64,000 nt of DNA from Clostridiales bacterium (GCA_003150485.1 QALX01000004.1:79908-143907), one strand, 5' to 3'; numbered from the stretch's first letter, positions 51,215-59,666 are shown. Made by a program: numbers and translations. The notes: generated from the sequence alone by a model not told the origin.

Positions 51215-52600
51215 ATGAACGACTTCCAACTGATTGTCATCGGCGCCGGGCCCGGCGGCTATGTGGCGGCCCTCCGGGCCACCAAACTGGGGCTGCAGGT
51301 GGCTGTCGTGGAACGCCGGGAGACCGGCGGCACCTGCCTCAACCGGGGCTGTATCCCCACGAAAACTTTGCTGCACTCCTCTCAGGTCTACCAGGCCATC
51401 GCCAACGGCGAACACGCTGGAATCACCGCCCAGTCGGTCCAGGTAGACATGGCGGCCATCTTCGCCCACAAACGGCAGGTCTCCCAGCAGCTGGCCGACG
51501 GCATCGAGTCCATGTTCCAAAAAGCCGGGATCACACTGCTCCGCGGCGCCGCCGCCATCACGGCGCCCAACACCGTCCAGGTGACCGGTCCTGACGGCGA
51601 ACAGACTTACACCGCCGACGACATCCTGATCGCTACCGGCTCTGTCCCCGTCCGCCCCCCCATCCCCGGCCTGGAACTCCCCGGCGTAATGACCTCCGAT
51701 GAGTTGCTGGAGGGCAGCGACCACCTGTACCGCTCCATCGTCATCATCGGCGGCGGCGTCATCGGGGTGGAATTCGCCACCTTCTACAACGATCTGGGGT
51801 GCGAAGTCACCGTCCTTGAGGGGATGAACCGACTCCTCCCCACCCTGGACCGGGAGTTGGGCCAGAATCTGGGATTGATCCTGAAAAAGCGGGGCGTGAA
51901 GGTGATCACCGGCGCCACAGTAGAGGGCGTAGAGCAGGCCAAAGACGGCCTCACCGTCCGGTTTGCCACCAAAAAGGGCACCGACGCTGTCACCGGCGAA
52001 AAAGTGCTCTGCGCCATCGGCCGCAGGGCCTATTGGGACGGTCTCTTCGCCGGCGACTTCATCCCAGAGAGCGACGGGAAGCGCCTCCTGGTGGACGCTC
52101 GCTACCAGACCTCCCTCCCCCACGTCTACGCCATTGGTGACGTGTCCTCCCAGGTACAGCTGGCCCACATGGCCTCTGCCCAGGGCACTGCCGTAGCCGA
52201 GCTCCTGTGCGGCAGCGGGAGCGACGTAGACCTGAACGTGGTCCCCAGCTGTATCTACAGCCGCCCGGAAATCGCCGTGGTTGGCCTGACCGAGCAGGAG
52301 GCCAAGGAGGCAGGTATCCCCGCCAAAACCGGCAAATGCGTCATGTTCGGCAACGCCAGAACAGTGATTGTGGACGGCGACCGCTGCCTGATGAAAATCG
52401 TAGCCCGCTCGGACAGCCATGAGATCATCGGCGCCCAGCTCATGTGCGAGCACAGCACTGATATGATCTCCGAGCTGGCCCAGGCCATCGCCAACCATTT
52501 GACTCCGGCACAGCTGCTGCGGGCCATGCGGCCCCATCCCACCTTTGCCGAGGCTATGACCGACGCACTGGAAAACCTGGCGGAAAAGCTAACGGACTGA
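51215..52600 (+). CDS. lpd: Dihydrolipoyl dehydrogenase (glycine cleavage L-protein)
   Basis: The 461-residue flavoprotein has the FAD fold VIGAGPGGYVAALRATKLGL, redox cysteines in GGTCLNRGCIPTKTLLHSS, the NAD fold IVIIGGGVIGVEFATFYNDL, YAIGDVSSQVQLAHMASAQG and the C-terminal dimer motif MRPHPTFAEAMTDAL with its histidine. It reoxidises the dihydrolipoyl arm of GcvH with NAD. AGGAGATTTGAT precedes the ATG, one base after lplA. It is the last gene of the operon. Confidence 0.96.
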   Translation: MNDFQLIVIGAGPGGYVAALRATKLGLQVAVVERRETGGTCLNRGCIPTKTLLHSSQVYQAIANGEHAGITAQSVQVDMAAIFAHKRQVSQQLADGIESMFQKAGITLLRGAAAITAPNTVQVTGPDGEQTYTADDILIATGSVPVRPPIPGLELPGVMTSDELLEGSDHLYRSIVIIGGGVIGVEFATFYNDLGCEVTVLEGMNRLLPTLDRELGQNLGLILKKRGVKVITGATVEGVEQAKDGLTVRFATKKGTDAVTGEKVLCAIGRRAYWDGLFAGDFIPESDGKRLLVDARYQTSLPHVYAIGDVSSQVQLAHMASAQGTAVAELLCGSGSDVDLNVVPSCIYSRPEIAVVGLTEQEAKEAGIPAKTGKCVMFGNARTVIVDGDRCLMKIVARSDSHEIIGAQLMCEHSTDMISELAQAIANHLTPAQLLRAMRPHPTFAEAMTDALENLAEKLTD

Positions 52601-52615
52601 CACAGTGAAAAAGCA

Positions 52616-52659
52616 AACCGTCCCGACCGTACCGTATGGGTACTGCCGGGGCGGTTTTT
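52616..52659 (+). terminator. Terminator of the glycine cleavage operon
   Basis: AACCG-CCCG-GTACC pairs with GGTAC-CGGG-CGGTT, then TTT and a second T-run. Confidence 0.85.
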
Positions 52660-52670
52660 CGTTTTTCGCC

Positions 52671-53384
52671 TCAGAGGGATTCCCGCTGCAAAGGCTCGCT
52701 CAACAGGCGCACATCAGGCAGCTCCAAAAAACGGCAGGCACGTCTGGTGGCCGCCCGGTAGCGGTGGGACTCGTCCTCCCGAAAGGGGAGGTGGTACAGA
52801 AATAGGTGGCGGGGGCGCAGAATCTCTTCCACAAATACCCGCCCCCTCTTTTTGGTCACCCAGGGGAAGTTCAACAGGGCCAGGTCAATTTCCACGCCCC
52901 GAAGGTGCTCCGCCAGAGCAGTGCTGGCCACGGTGCAGTCCCCGGGAATCAGGACCCGGAACCGGCCGTCCGAGAGCAGCAAACCGTAGTGGGGCGCCGG
53001 CGGAACCCCATCCCCTTCATGGGGCAGGCGGAAAAAGCGGAGTTCCAGCCCGCCAAGGGTGACGGTCACTGCTCCCCCCTGGAGCAGAAGCTGGCCGCCA
53101 AACTCCGGCTCTGGCAGAATCAGCTTCGCCTGGGGCCAAAGCTCTTTTGCCCGGGCAGTGAGCGTCCGGTCGTAGTGGTCCCGGTGGCAGTGGGTAAAGC
53201 AGATCACATCCGGAGCGGTAAAGGCCTCCTCTGCCTGCATCCGCGCCCACAGCTCGGGCGAGACGGTGGAAAACCCCTCCGCCTGCCGGGTATGCAGGGC
53301 GTCCACCCAGATGCGATGCGGGCCCATCTGTAAGGAAACGCCGGCATTGGCGCTGAGGGAAACACTGTACGCTGAAACCGACAT
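52671..53384 (-). CDS. Metallo-beta-lactamase-fold hydrolase (UlaG-like)
   Basis: The ATG at 53384 (AAAGGAGG upstream) gives 237 residues. The metal motif is ICFTHCHRDHYD (HxHxDH), with a later metal aspartate/histidine in LIPGDCTVAS and LFLYHLPFREDES. The N-terminus SAYSVSLSANAGVSLQMGPH recalls UlaG-type proteins of the fold. Substrate unknown. It stands alone, convergent with the gcv operon. Confidence 0.85.
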   Translation of the reverse strand: MSVSAYSVSLSANAGVSLQMGPHRIWVDALHTRQAEGFSTVSPELWARMQAEEAFTAPDVICFTHCHRDHYDRTLTARAKELWPQAKLILPEPEFGGQLLLQGGAVTVTLGGLELRFFRLPHEGDGVPPAPHYGLLLSDGRFRVLIPGDCTVASTALAEHLRGVEIDLALLNFPWVTKKRGRVFVEEILRPRHLFLYHLPFREDESHRYRAATRRACRFLELPDVRLLSEPLQRESL

Positions 53385-53584
53385 AGCAGCCTCCTTTCCG
53401 ACTCGGAACAGCCCTTCTCTTTTCCCTGACAGTATACAGCGGCGGCACCCGGATTGCAATTTCCGCTGTGCCGTGGCTTTTTCTCAAAGCTCCTGCTTTG
53501 TTCTCATTTCTTGAAAAAATGGCTGAACCACGGCACCATTTAAAAACTTTCCTGACAGTCGAGTGGAAAAACGGGCCCAAAACA

Positions 53585-53614
53585 TTGACTTCTCCTCGCT
53601 CCCTGGGCTATCCT
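53585..53614 (+). promoter_or_regulatory. Promoter of the membrane XRE gene
   Basis: TTGACT, an 18-bp spacer and TATCCT lie about 40 bp before the start. The rest of 53385-53584 shows no clear signal. Confidence 0.6.
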
Positions 53615-53651
53615 GAATGCACCCGGGATACTACGACAAGGAGATGATCCT

Positions 53652-54707
53652 ATGGAAAACAAAAAGAGCTTCGGCGCCTACATCTGCGCCCAGCGCAAGG
53701 CTCTGGGGATGACCCAGAGGGAATTCGCCGACAAGCTGTTTCTCACTGAATCCGCCGTCAGCAAATGGGAGCGAGGGATGAGCTATCCAGACATCACCAT
53801 GATCCGAGACATCTGCGCCATCCTCGGGGTATCGGAACACGAACTGCTCACCGCAAGCGAGGACGTAGAGGCCCGCACCGCCGACCAACTGGCCAAGCGC
53901 TACCTGCGCCTGCTCCGCCAGTTCCGTCTGATACAGTATATCCTATATGGCGGTACGGCCCTAATCTGTTTTATCTGCAATCTGGCGGTTGGGCACGCCC
54001 TGGACTGGTTCTGGGTGGTGCTGACCTCAGAGCTCCTCTGCGCCAGCCTGACGCTGCTGCCAGCGCTGGTGGAGCGGCAGCGGGGACCAATCACCCTGGG
54101 AGCCTTTACCCTCTGCCTGGAGCTGCTGATGCTCACCTGCGCCCTATTCACCGGTACGCCGGACTGGTTTCCGGTGGCGGCCCTGGGGACGCTGCTGGGG
54201 CTGTCGGTGGTCTTTCTCCCCTATGTACTATACGCACTGCCCCTCCCCAGTTTCCTCTCCAACAAAAAGGGGCTGCTCTACTTCAGCGCAAACACCGTTC
54301 TGCTTTTGCTGCTGATGCTGACCGTGGACTGGTACGGCTCCAATGACTGGTTCCTGACCACCGGTCTGATCATCGCGCTTTATTGCCTGCTGCTGCCCTG
54401 GGGCTGCTTTCTGTTTGTCCGCTACCTGCCCTGGAACGGCTGGTTCCGCGCCGCCTGCTGTCTGACGCTGACCGGCCTGATGGAGCTGGTCTCCAATGGC
54501 CTGACCAACTGGTTTGTGTCCGTTCAGGTCTATGAAGGAGCCGTTCCGCCGCCCCTTCGCCTCCTGCCGGCATTCAACCTGACGGACTGGCAGGACCCCC
54601 TCCTGCTCAACGGCAATATCACGCTGCTTGTAGCCCTCTCCTTCTGGGCGGCCGCCCTGATCTGTGTGGCCCTGGGCATCCGTAGCGCCCGGCTCCGCAG
54701 CCACTGA
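53652..54707 (+). CDS. XRE helix-turn-helix protein with multi-span membrane domain
   Basis: The 351-residue protein has an N-terminal Cro/C1 helix-turn-helix (FGAYICAQRKALGMTQREFA and ADKLFLTESAVSKWERGMSY, about 7-70). After a short linker come about eight hydrophobic segments (95-345). The chain thus joins a DNA-binding domain to a membrane sensor. AAGGAG lies before the ATG. No target gene is adjacent. Such membrane-bound regulators often respond to envelope stress, but nothing here shows the signal. Confidence 0.85.
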   Translation: MENKKSFGAYICAQRKALGMTQREFADKLFLTESAVSKWERGMSYPDITMIRDICAILGVSEHELLTASEDVEARTADQLAKRYLRLLRQFRLIQYILYGGTALICFICNLAVGHALDWFWVVLTSELLCASLTLLPALVERQRGPITLGAFTLCLELLMLTCALFTGTPDWFPVAALGTLLGLSVVFLPYVLYALPLPSFLSNKKGLLYFSANTVLLLLLMLTVDWYGSNDWFLTTGLIIALYCLLLPWGCFLFVRYLPWNGWFRAACCLTLTGLMELVSNGLTNWFVSVQVYEGAVPPPLRLLPAFNLTDWQDPLLLNGNITLLVALSFWAAALICVALGIRSARLRSH

Positions 54708-54718
54708 ACTGAAACCAA

Positions 54719-54755
54719 CAAAAGCCGCAGAGAAACGCTTCTCTCTGCGGCTTTG
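54719..54755. terminator. Bidirectional terminator
   Basis: AAAGCCGCAGAGA, a short loop and TCTCTGCGGCTTT lie between the convergent XRE-membrane gene and the 37-residue peptide gene. Confidence 0.8.
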
Positions 54756-54763
54756 CCCGTGTA

Positions 54764-54877
54764 TCACACCTTTTTCTTCCCGGTCTTCTCTTTCCCCTGG
54801 AGCTCCGGCACCGGCGGTGCATCGTTGCGGGGCTTGGTATGGGTCCGCTCGGGCCGTTTCATCCCCTGTTTTGCCAT
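54764..54877 (-). CDS. Small basic conserved-looking peptide next to spoVAC
   Basis: The ATG at 54877 follows GGGGGAAGAG and encodes 37 residues, starting MAKQGMKRPERTHTKPRNDA and ending GKEKTGKKKV. It is rich in Lys, Arg and Pro with no hydrophobic core, so it is probably disordered. I believe similar peptides occur in other clostridia, but this is from memory and not checked. It lies 12 bp after spoVAC on the same strand, so a spore-linked role is conceivable. It is too short for routine gene callers. Confidence 0.7.
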   Translation of the reverse strand: MAKQGMKRPERTHTKPRNDAPPVPELQGKEKTGKKKV

Positions 54878-54889
54878 CTCTCTTCCCCC

Positions 54890-55336
54890 TTACTTCCCCA
54901 AGCCAATCAGCTGCAAAATAATGCCGTAGATTACGCTGGAGCCGATGCCAAAAACCAGCACCGGCCCGGCAATGGTGAACATCTTGGCAGCCATACCGGT
55001 GACGAAGCCCTCGCTTTTAAATTCCATGGCCGGGGCCACAATGGAGTTGGCAAAACCGGTCACCGGCACCAGAGTTCCCGCCCCGGCATGTTTGGCCAGC
55101 TTTTCGTACAGGTCCAGGCCGGTGAACAACGCCGCCGCCAGAACCAGTGTGATGGTCGTCGTTGTGCCGGCATCCTCCCACGTCATACCCAGATACTGAT
55201 AGAATTCCTGAAGCGCCTGGCCAATACAGCAGATCCCGCCGCCAACACAGAAGGCCCAAACCATGTTTTTCCACATGGGAGAGGGCTTTGACTTCTCATT
55301 GACCAATTTCCCATATTCCTGATCTGTCATATCCAT
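54890..55336 (-). CDS. spoVAC: Stage V sporulation protein AC
   Basis: The ATG at 55336 gives 148 residues with about four membrane spans. Motifs of the SpoVAC/SpoVAEB family: FCVGGGICCIGQALQEFY, GAGTLVPVTGFANSIVAPAM, EFKSEGFVTGMAAKMFTIAG, PVLVFGIGSSVIYG. It forms part of the inner-spore-membrane channel for dipicolinic acid. Usually spoVAC, spoVAD and spoVAE stand together. Here only this gene and a 37-codon gene are present. An upstream TTG in frame lies too close to the ribosome site. Confidence 0.92.
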   Translation of the reverse strand: MDMTDQEYGKLVNEKSKPSPMWKNMVWAFCVGGGICCIGQALQEFYQYLGMTWEDAGTTTTITLVLAAALFTGLDLYEKLAKHAGAGTLVPVTGFANSIVAPAMEFKSEGFVTGMAAKMFTIAGPVLVFGIGSSVIYGIILQLIGLGK

Positions 55337-55390
55337 CGTTCTCAACACCTTTCTTCCCTACAGTATGGCACAGAAGTTCCCCGGCTATAC

Positions 55391-55425
55391 AAAAACCTCC
55401 AGCTCATCCAGAGCTGGAGGTTTTT
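55391..55425. terminator. Terminator of the AhpD-like gene
   Basis: A perfect stem AAAAACCTCCAGCTC / GAGCTGGAGGTTTTT with a short loop, active in both directions. Confidence 0.85.
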
Positions 55426-55440
55426 CCTGCGTTTGAACCG

Positions 55441-55797
55441 TTACTTGTCGAAATCGTGTTCAAATTCGTTGACTGCTGCCAACAGATAAGTGGAGGAATA
55501 CGCCATGCTGGGGCCCGCGCCGAAGCCGCCTGCGGCCACCATTGCAGCGTCCAGAATTTCCTGTCTGGTGGCGCCCGCCTGATAGGCGTTGTAGACGTGG
55601 ACCACAATGCAGTACTTACAGCGGTTGTAGGCTGCGATGCCCACGCTGATCAGTTCCTTGGTCTTGACATCCAGGGCGCTGGCCTCAAAAGCGGCGTTCT
55701 GCAGGCTCATAAATGCCTGTACCGTCATACCCTCTTCCTTGGAAATGTCGTTTACGCCATTCATAAAGTCGTTCAAAATTGCTCTTACGTCTTCCAT
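55441..55797 (-). CDS. Carboxymuconolactone decarboxylase family (AhpD-like) protein
   Basis: The 118-residue protein has the CMD/AhpD fold: TKELISVGIAAYNRCKYCIVVHVYNAYQAGAT. Its CxxC pair (CKYC) and following histidine are the redox site of alkylhydroperoxidase-like members. It probably acts in peroxide or thiol redox defence. AGGAGG lies before the ATG. It is divergent from an HxlR regulator gene, which may control it. Confidence 0.88.
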   Translation of the reverse strand: MEDVRAILNDFMNGVNDISKEEGMTVQAFMSLQNAAFEASALDVKTKELISVGIAAYNRCKYCIVVHVYNAYQAGATRQEILDAAMVAAGGFGAGPSMAYSSTYLLAAVNEFEHDFDK

Positions 55798-56023
55798 CTC
55801 ATAAACCTCCTGAATTACATTGATACGTTGTCAAGGAAGCCGCCGGTGCAAACCGCAACACGGTTTGTCCGCCGCCTCTGCATTTTTAAGTATAACGGAG
55901 CTCAACCGCTGAGACAAGACCATCGCAAATTTATAAGTTACTATTCAATTCCATAGCAGCTTGCCTAAACCATATTGGGCCACTATAATAGGGACAGAGA
56001 AAAGAATTGAGGTGTTTCATATT

Positions 56024-56422
56024 ATGTACGAACCGAAACTGGAAAAAGATCTCCGCTGTCCACTGGAATACGGCCTAAAGATATTCGGCGGTAAGTGGAA
56101 GACCCGGGTTGTCTGCCTTCTGTCCGAAGCTCAAACCCTGCGCTACAGCGCGCTGCGCAACAAGATGGTGCCTATCACCGATGCGGTACTGGCCTCCACG
56201 CTAAAGGAACTCATCGCTGACCAAATCGTCAAACGGCAATCCTTTGACGAGATCCCGCCCCGCGTGGAGTACTCCCTCACGGAGAAGGGCCTCTCCTCCA
56301 TTCCCCTGCTCCACAGTATCTGCCACTGGGCTACCGCCTATCACCCGGAATTTGCTTTTTTGCAGTGCCAGGAGTGCCCCTACCAGCCAGTAACCAGCGG
56401 GGAACCGCCGGAAGCACAGTAA
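56024..56422 (+). CDS. HxlR-family winged-helix regulator
   Basis: From the ATG at 56024 (GAGGTG upstream) the product is 132 residues. It starts with the family pattern EKDLRCPLEYGLKIFGGKWK (conserved cysteine near residue 12) and continues LRYSALRNKMVPITDAVLAS and PPRVEYSLTEKG. Many HxlR proteins sense electrophiles or oxidants by that cysteine. It ends with CQECPYQPV. The divergent AhpD-like gene (227 bp between the starts) is the natural target. Confidence 0.92.
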   Translation: MYEPKLEKDLRCPLEYGLKIFGGKWKTRVVCLLSEAQTLRYSALRNKMVPITDAVLASTLKELIADQIVKRQSFDEIPPRVEYSLTEKGLSSIPLLHSICHWATAYHPEFAFLQCQECPYQPVTSGEPPEAQ

Positions 56423-56480
56423 CCCCGCCCAGTCCCCCGTGGGGACACGGACCAGGGAAAAAGAGCGCTTTCCAAGGGTT

Positions 56481-57746
56481 TTATTTCACCGACATCTCCT
56501 GCTGATACCATGGCAGCACAGTCTCCAGTTTGTTCTCCTCCTGGGCCTCCAGCAGTTCCCCGATGAGCTGGTTGGACAGCAGGAAGCCGTTGGGCGTAAA
56601 GTGCCACCGGCCGGATTCCTCCTGGACGGCCCAGCCACGGTCCTGGTACTGGCGCAGCAGAGCCTCCAGCGGCGCGAAATTCATTCGGAACGTCCGGTTA
56701 TACTCCACCCCGTCAATTCCCATCACTGTGCGCAGCCGCAGCATCAGGTACTCATAGCCCCGTTCCTCCGCAGGGATCAGCTCGGAGGCGTCCACAATCT
56801 TGCCGCCGCTAAGCATTCCGTCAATATAGCGCTCCAGGTTCCGGACATAGCTGTACCGCCGGCCGCCGAAGTCCGAGTGGGCTCCAGGGCCAAAGCCCAC
56901 GTATTCCCGGCCCATCCAGTACTTCAGGTTGTGCCGGGAGCGCTTTCCCTCCCGGGCAAAGTTGGATATCTCGTACTGGTCATAGCCCGCCTGGGACAGC
57001 CGCTCCACCGCCCACAGGTACATATCCGCCTGCAAATCGCCGTCGGCCAGGGTCAGCTGGTCCCGGCGCTGCCACAGGGGGGTGCCCTCCTCCAGGGTCA
57101 GTCCGTACAGGGACAGGTGCTCCGGCTCCAGGGCCAGCACCGCCTCCACCGACTCCTGCCACCGGTCCATGGTCTGACTGGGCAGGCCGAAGATCAGGTC
57201 CAGATTCAGGTTTTTAAAGCCCGCTCCCCGGATCATCCCCACCGCCTCCTGGGCCTGGGCAAAGGTGTGGGGCCGGTTGATGAGGGCTAGTTCCTCGTCG
57301 TGGCAGGACTGAACCCCCATGGAGATCCGGTTGACGCCCCCTTTGTGCAGGGTTTTCAGCAGCCGGGGCGTCACGCTCTCCGGGTTTACCTCTACCGTGG
57401 TCTCGCAGTGGCGCTCCAGTTGGTAGCGCTTATCCACCGTTTTCAGCAGCCGTTTCAGCCGCTCCTCCCCCAGGACGCTGGGAGTTCCGCCGCCAACATA
57501 GACCGTATCCACAGCAAAGCCCTCTGTCCGCGGGGCCACCTCCTCCAAATGGAGGGTCAGGGCCTTTATATAATCTTCCATCCGGTCCCCATTCCCCGGC
57601 AAAGAGTAAAAATCACAGTAGTCACACTTTTGCCTGCAAAAAGGAATGTGGATGTACAGCCCCAATCGCCGGCCCCGCAGTTCCTTTAAGCGCTGTTTTT
57701 GGAGCTTGCGCTCCCGCTTCTGATGTTGTTTGATCTGTTTTTTCAT
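56481..57746 (-). CDS. hemW: HemW-type radical SAM protein
   Basis: The ATG at 57746 (AAAGGGGGAG upstream) gives 421 residues. A basic, coiled-coil-like N-terminal extension of about 28 residues precedes GLYIHIPFCRQKCDYCDFY, in which Cys37, Cys41 and Cys44 bind the radical SAM 4Fe-4S cluster. YVGGGTPSVL and RISMGVQSCHDEEL are SAM/HemN family motifs. The extra cysteine of true HemN (CxxxCxxCxC) is replaced by Phe, which marks HemW, a heme chaperone, not coproporphyrinogen dehydrogenase. A promoter lies at 57772-57799. Confidence 0.9.
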   Translation of the reverse strand: MKKQIKQHQKRERKLQKQRLKELRGRRLGLYIHIPFCRQKCDYCDFYSLPGNGDRMEDYIKALTLHLEEVAPRTEGFAVDTVYVGGGTPSVLGEERLKRLLKTVDKRYQLERHCETTVEVNPESVTPRLLKTLHKGGVNRISMGVQSCHDEELALINRPHTFAQAQEAVGMIRGAGFKNLNLDLIFGLPSQTMDRWQESVEAVLALEPEHLSLYGLTLEEGTPLWQRRDQLTLADGDLQADMYLWAVERLSQAGYDQYEISNFAREGKRSRHNLKYWMGREYVGFGPGAHSDFGGRRYSYVRNLERYIDGMLSGGKIVDASELIPAEERGYEYLMLRLRTVMGIDGVEYNRTFRMNFAPLEALLRQYQDRGWAVQEESGRWHFTPNGFLLSNQLIGELLEAQEENKLETVLPWYQQEMSVK

Positions 57747-57771
57747 CGGGCTCCCCCTTTTCACGGGTAAT

Positions 57772-57799
57772 ATTATAGTATATTACAGAGAATTTGCAA
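57772..57799 (-). promoter_or_regulatory. Promoter of hemW
   Basis: TTGCAA, a 16-bp spacer and TATAAT on the minus strand. Confidence 0.65.
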
Positions 57800-57829
57800 A
57801 TCGTAACGTGTCAATTTCCCCCGCCGCCC

Positions 57830-57859
57830 TTGACACTTTTGCCCTTTTGGGTCTATCCT
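57830..57859 (+). promoter_or_regulatory. Promoter of the pseudouridine synthase gene
   Basis: TTGACA, an 18-bp spacer and TATCCT lie about 50 bp before the start. Confidence 0.65.
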
Positions 57860-57911
57860 CCTCTACAGGACGAATCTCTTCGCCAGTTTCCCGTCATTTG
57901 AGGTGGTCACC

Positions 57912-58832
57912 GTGATAAAATTGCAATTCATCCTTCGGCCGGACCAGGATGGCCGCCGCATCTCCACCCTGCTGCGCCGGGACTGCCGCTGCTCTGCCCG
58001 TCTCATCAAGCAGATCAAATACCTGCCCGACGGCATTCTGCTGGACGGCCAACGGGTCTTTCTGGACCACCGGGCGGCAGCAGGGCAAACACTGACCCTC
58101 CGGCTGCCGCCGGACCCGCCCTCGGACCTGGAACCGGTGGAGTGTGCGCTGGACCTCCCCTTTGAGGACGAGCACCTGCTCCTGGTCAACAAGCCCCCCT
58201 TTGTCCCGGTCCACCCCGGCCCTGGCCACCACCGGGACTCTCTGGGCAATTACCTGGCCTGGCACTATCGGGTCCAGGGGGAACACCACACCTACCGCCC
58301 GGTGAACCGGCTGGACCGGTCCACCTCCGGCCTCCTGTGCGTGGCCAAGCACGCCTACGCCCAGGAGCGTCTGAAACAGCAGCTCCACACCGGCCAATTC
58401 CGCCGCCGCTACCTGGCCCTCTGTGACGGCGCAGTTGTCCCGGAGGCAGGCGTCATCCGCGCCCCCATTGGCCGGGCGGAGGACAGTATACTCCGGCGGG
58501 AGGTACGGCAGGACGGGGCCGCCGCCGTCACCCGCTACCGCCGACTGTGGTCGGACGGCGCCCGTTCCCTGGTGCTGCTGGAGCTGGAGACCGGGCGCAC
58601 CCACCAGATTCGTGTTCATCTGGCCCATCTGGGGTTCCCCCTCACCGGGGACTTCCTCTATGGAACCGAACAGCCCCAGGTAATCGGCCGGACCGCCCTT
58701 CACTCCTGTTTTCTCTCCCTGGTTCATCCGGTAACCGGGGTTCAGCTTACTTACCGCGCCCCGCCGCCGGCTGATATGGCAGCCCTGATTCCCCCGGGCG
58801 TTTTATCCCAATCCGAGGTGACAGAAAGATGA
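57912..58832 (+). CDS. RluA-family pseudouridine synthase
   Basis: The GTG at 57912 with GAGGTG upstream gives 306 residues. An S4-like N-terminal part (about 12-70) is followed by the catalytic domain with HTYRPVNRLDRSTSGLL (catalytic Asp135) and LELETGRTHQIRVHLAHLGF. It isomerises uridines in rRNA or tRNA. The exact site cannot be read from the sequence. Its last bases overlap the amidohydrolase start (ATGA). Confidence 0.92.
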   Translation: MIKLQFILRPDQDGRRISTLLRRDCRCSARLIKQIKYLPDGILLDGQRVFLDHRAAAGQTLTLRLPPDPPSDLEPVECALDLPFEDEHLLLVNKPPFVPVHPGPGHHRDSLGNYLAWHYRVQGEHHTYRPVNRLDRSTSGLLCVAKHAYAQERLKQQLHTGQFRRRYLALCDGAVVPEAGVIRAPIGRAEDSILRREVRQDGAAAVTRYRRLWSDGARSLVLLELETGRTHQIRVHLAHLGFPLTGDFLYGTEQPQVIGRTALHSCFLSLVHPVTGVQLTYRAPPPADMAALIPPGVLSQSEVTER

Positions 58833-59605
58833 TCATCGATTTCCACACCCACTGCTACCCCAAAGCACTGGCCGCAAAAGTGGCGGAGAACACAGTGCCG
58901 CCCCAGGACCTGCCCATCCCCACCGCCAATGACCTTCTGTCCCAGATGGCGGCGGCGGGTATAGATTTGAGCGTGGTGTTGCCGGTGGCCACCCGGCCAG
59001 ACACCGTCCAGGACACCAATCTGTTTGCCCAGTCCATACAGGGCCGCCGTCTGCGTTCCTTCGCCGCCATCCACCCGGACAGCCCGGATGCCCTGGAGCT
59101 GCTGGAGGAGCTGGCGGCAGCAGGAGTGCCGGGGGTCAAATTTCACCCGCCCTTTCAGCATTTTTCTCTGGACGACCCCAAATACCGTCCGGTCTACCGA
59201 AAAATTGGCGATCTGGGCCTGATCACCGTCATCCACCCCGGGCGGGCTCTGCCCGAGGAGGGGTACTACTGCTATCCCAGCTCCTTCGCCCGGGTGGCCG
59301 ACGCCTTTCAGGGCGCACCGGTGGTGCTGGCCCACATGGGCGGCATCTTCATTCAGGAACCGGAAATCAACCGGCTGCCCGATCTCCCGGTCTACATAGA
59401 CACCGCCCTGTGGCCCCTCTTTCTGTCCCAGGAACGCTTTTTACAGCTGATCGACCAGGTGGGGCTGGACCGAGTGCTCTTCGGCACCGACTACCCCTAC
59501 ACCAGACCGGCGGACTGCGTCAAGCATATCCGGAAGCTCCCCCTCTCCCCCGAGGAACAGGAGCAGATTCTCTCCGGGAACGCCAAACGGCTGCTCCGTC
59601 TGTAG
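58829..59605 (+). CDS. Amidohydrolase-family protein
   Basis: The 258-residue TIM-barrel metalloenzyme starts MIIDFHTHCYP, with the HxH metal pair. It continues GVKFHPPFQHFSL, VVLAHMGGIF and DRVLFGTDYPYTRP, with a metal aspartate. This is the Amidohydro_2 layout (ACMSD-like). It may hydrolyse or decarboxylate a small organic substrate, not known here. It overlaps the pseudouridine synthase gene by four bases and is followed by a long perfect inverted repeat. Confidence 0.86.
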   Translation: MIIDFHTHCYPKALAAKVAENTVPPQDLPIPTANDLLSQMAAAGIDLSVVLPVATRPDTVQDTNLFAQSIQGRRLRSFAAIHPDSPDALELLEELAAAGVPGVKFHPPFQHFSLDDPKYRPVYRKIGDLGLITVIHPGRALPEEGYYCYPSSFARVADAFQGAPVVLAHMGGIFIQEPEINRLPDLPVYIDTALWPLFLSQERFLQLIDQVGLDRVLFGTDYPYTRPADCVKHIRKLPLSPEEQEQILSGNAKRLLRL

Positions 59606-59609
59606 TCGC

Positions 59610-59652
59610 GCAGCAAGCCCACCGAATGAAGTTCATTCGGTGGGCTTGCTGC
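59610..59652. repeat. Perfect 21-bp inverted repeat between amidohydrolase and birA
   Basis: The arms GCAGCAAGCCCACCGAATGAA and its exact complement are separated by one base. The hairpin would be very stable, but neither strand has a T-run after it. It lies between two convergent genes and may act as a shared terminator of unusual form. Confidence 0.8.
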
Positions 59653-59666
59653 TTCCCATGCTCAGG

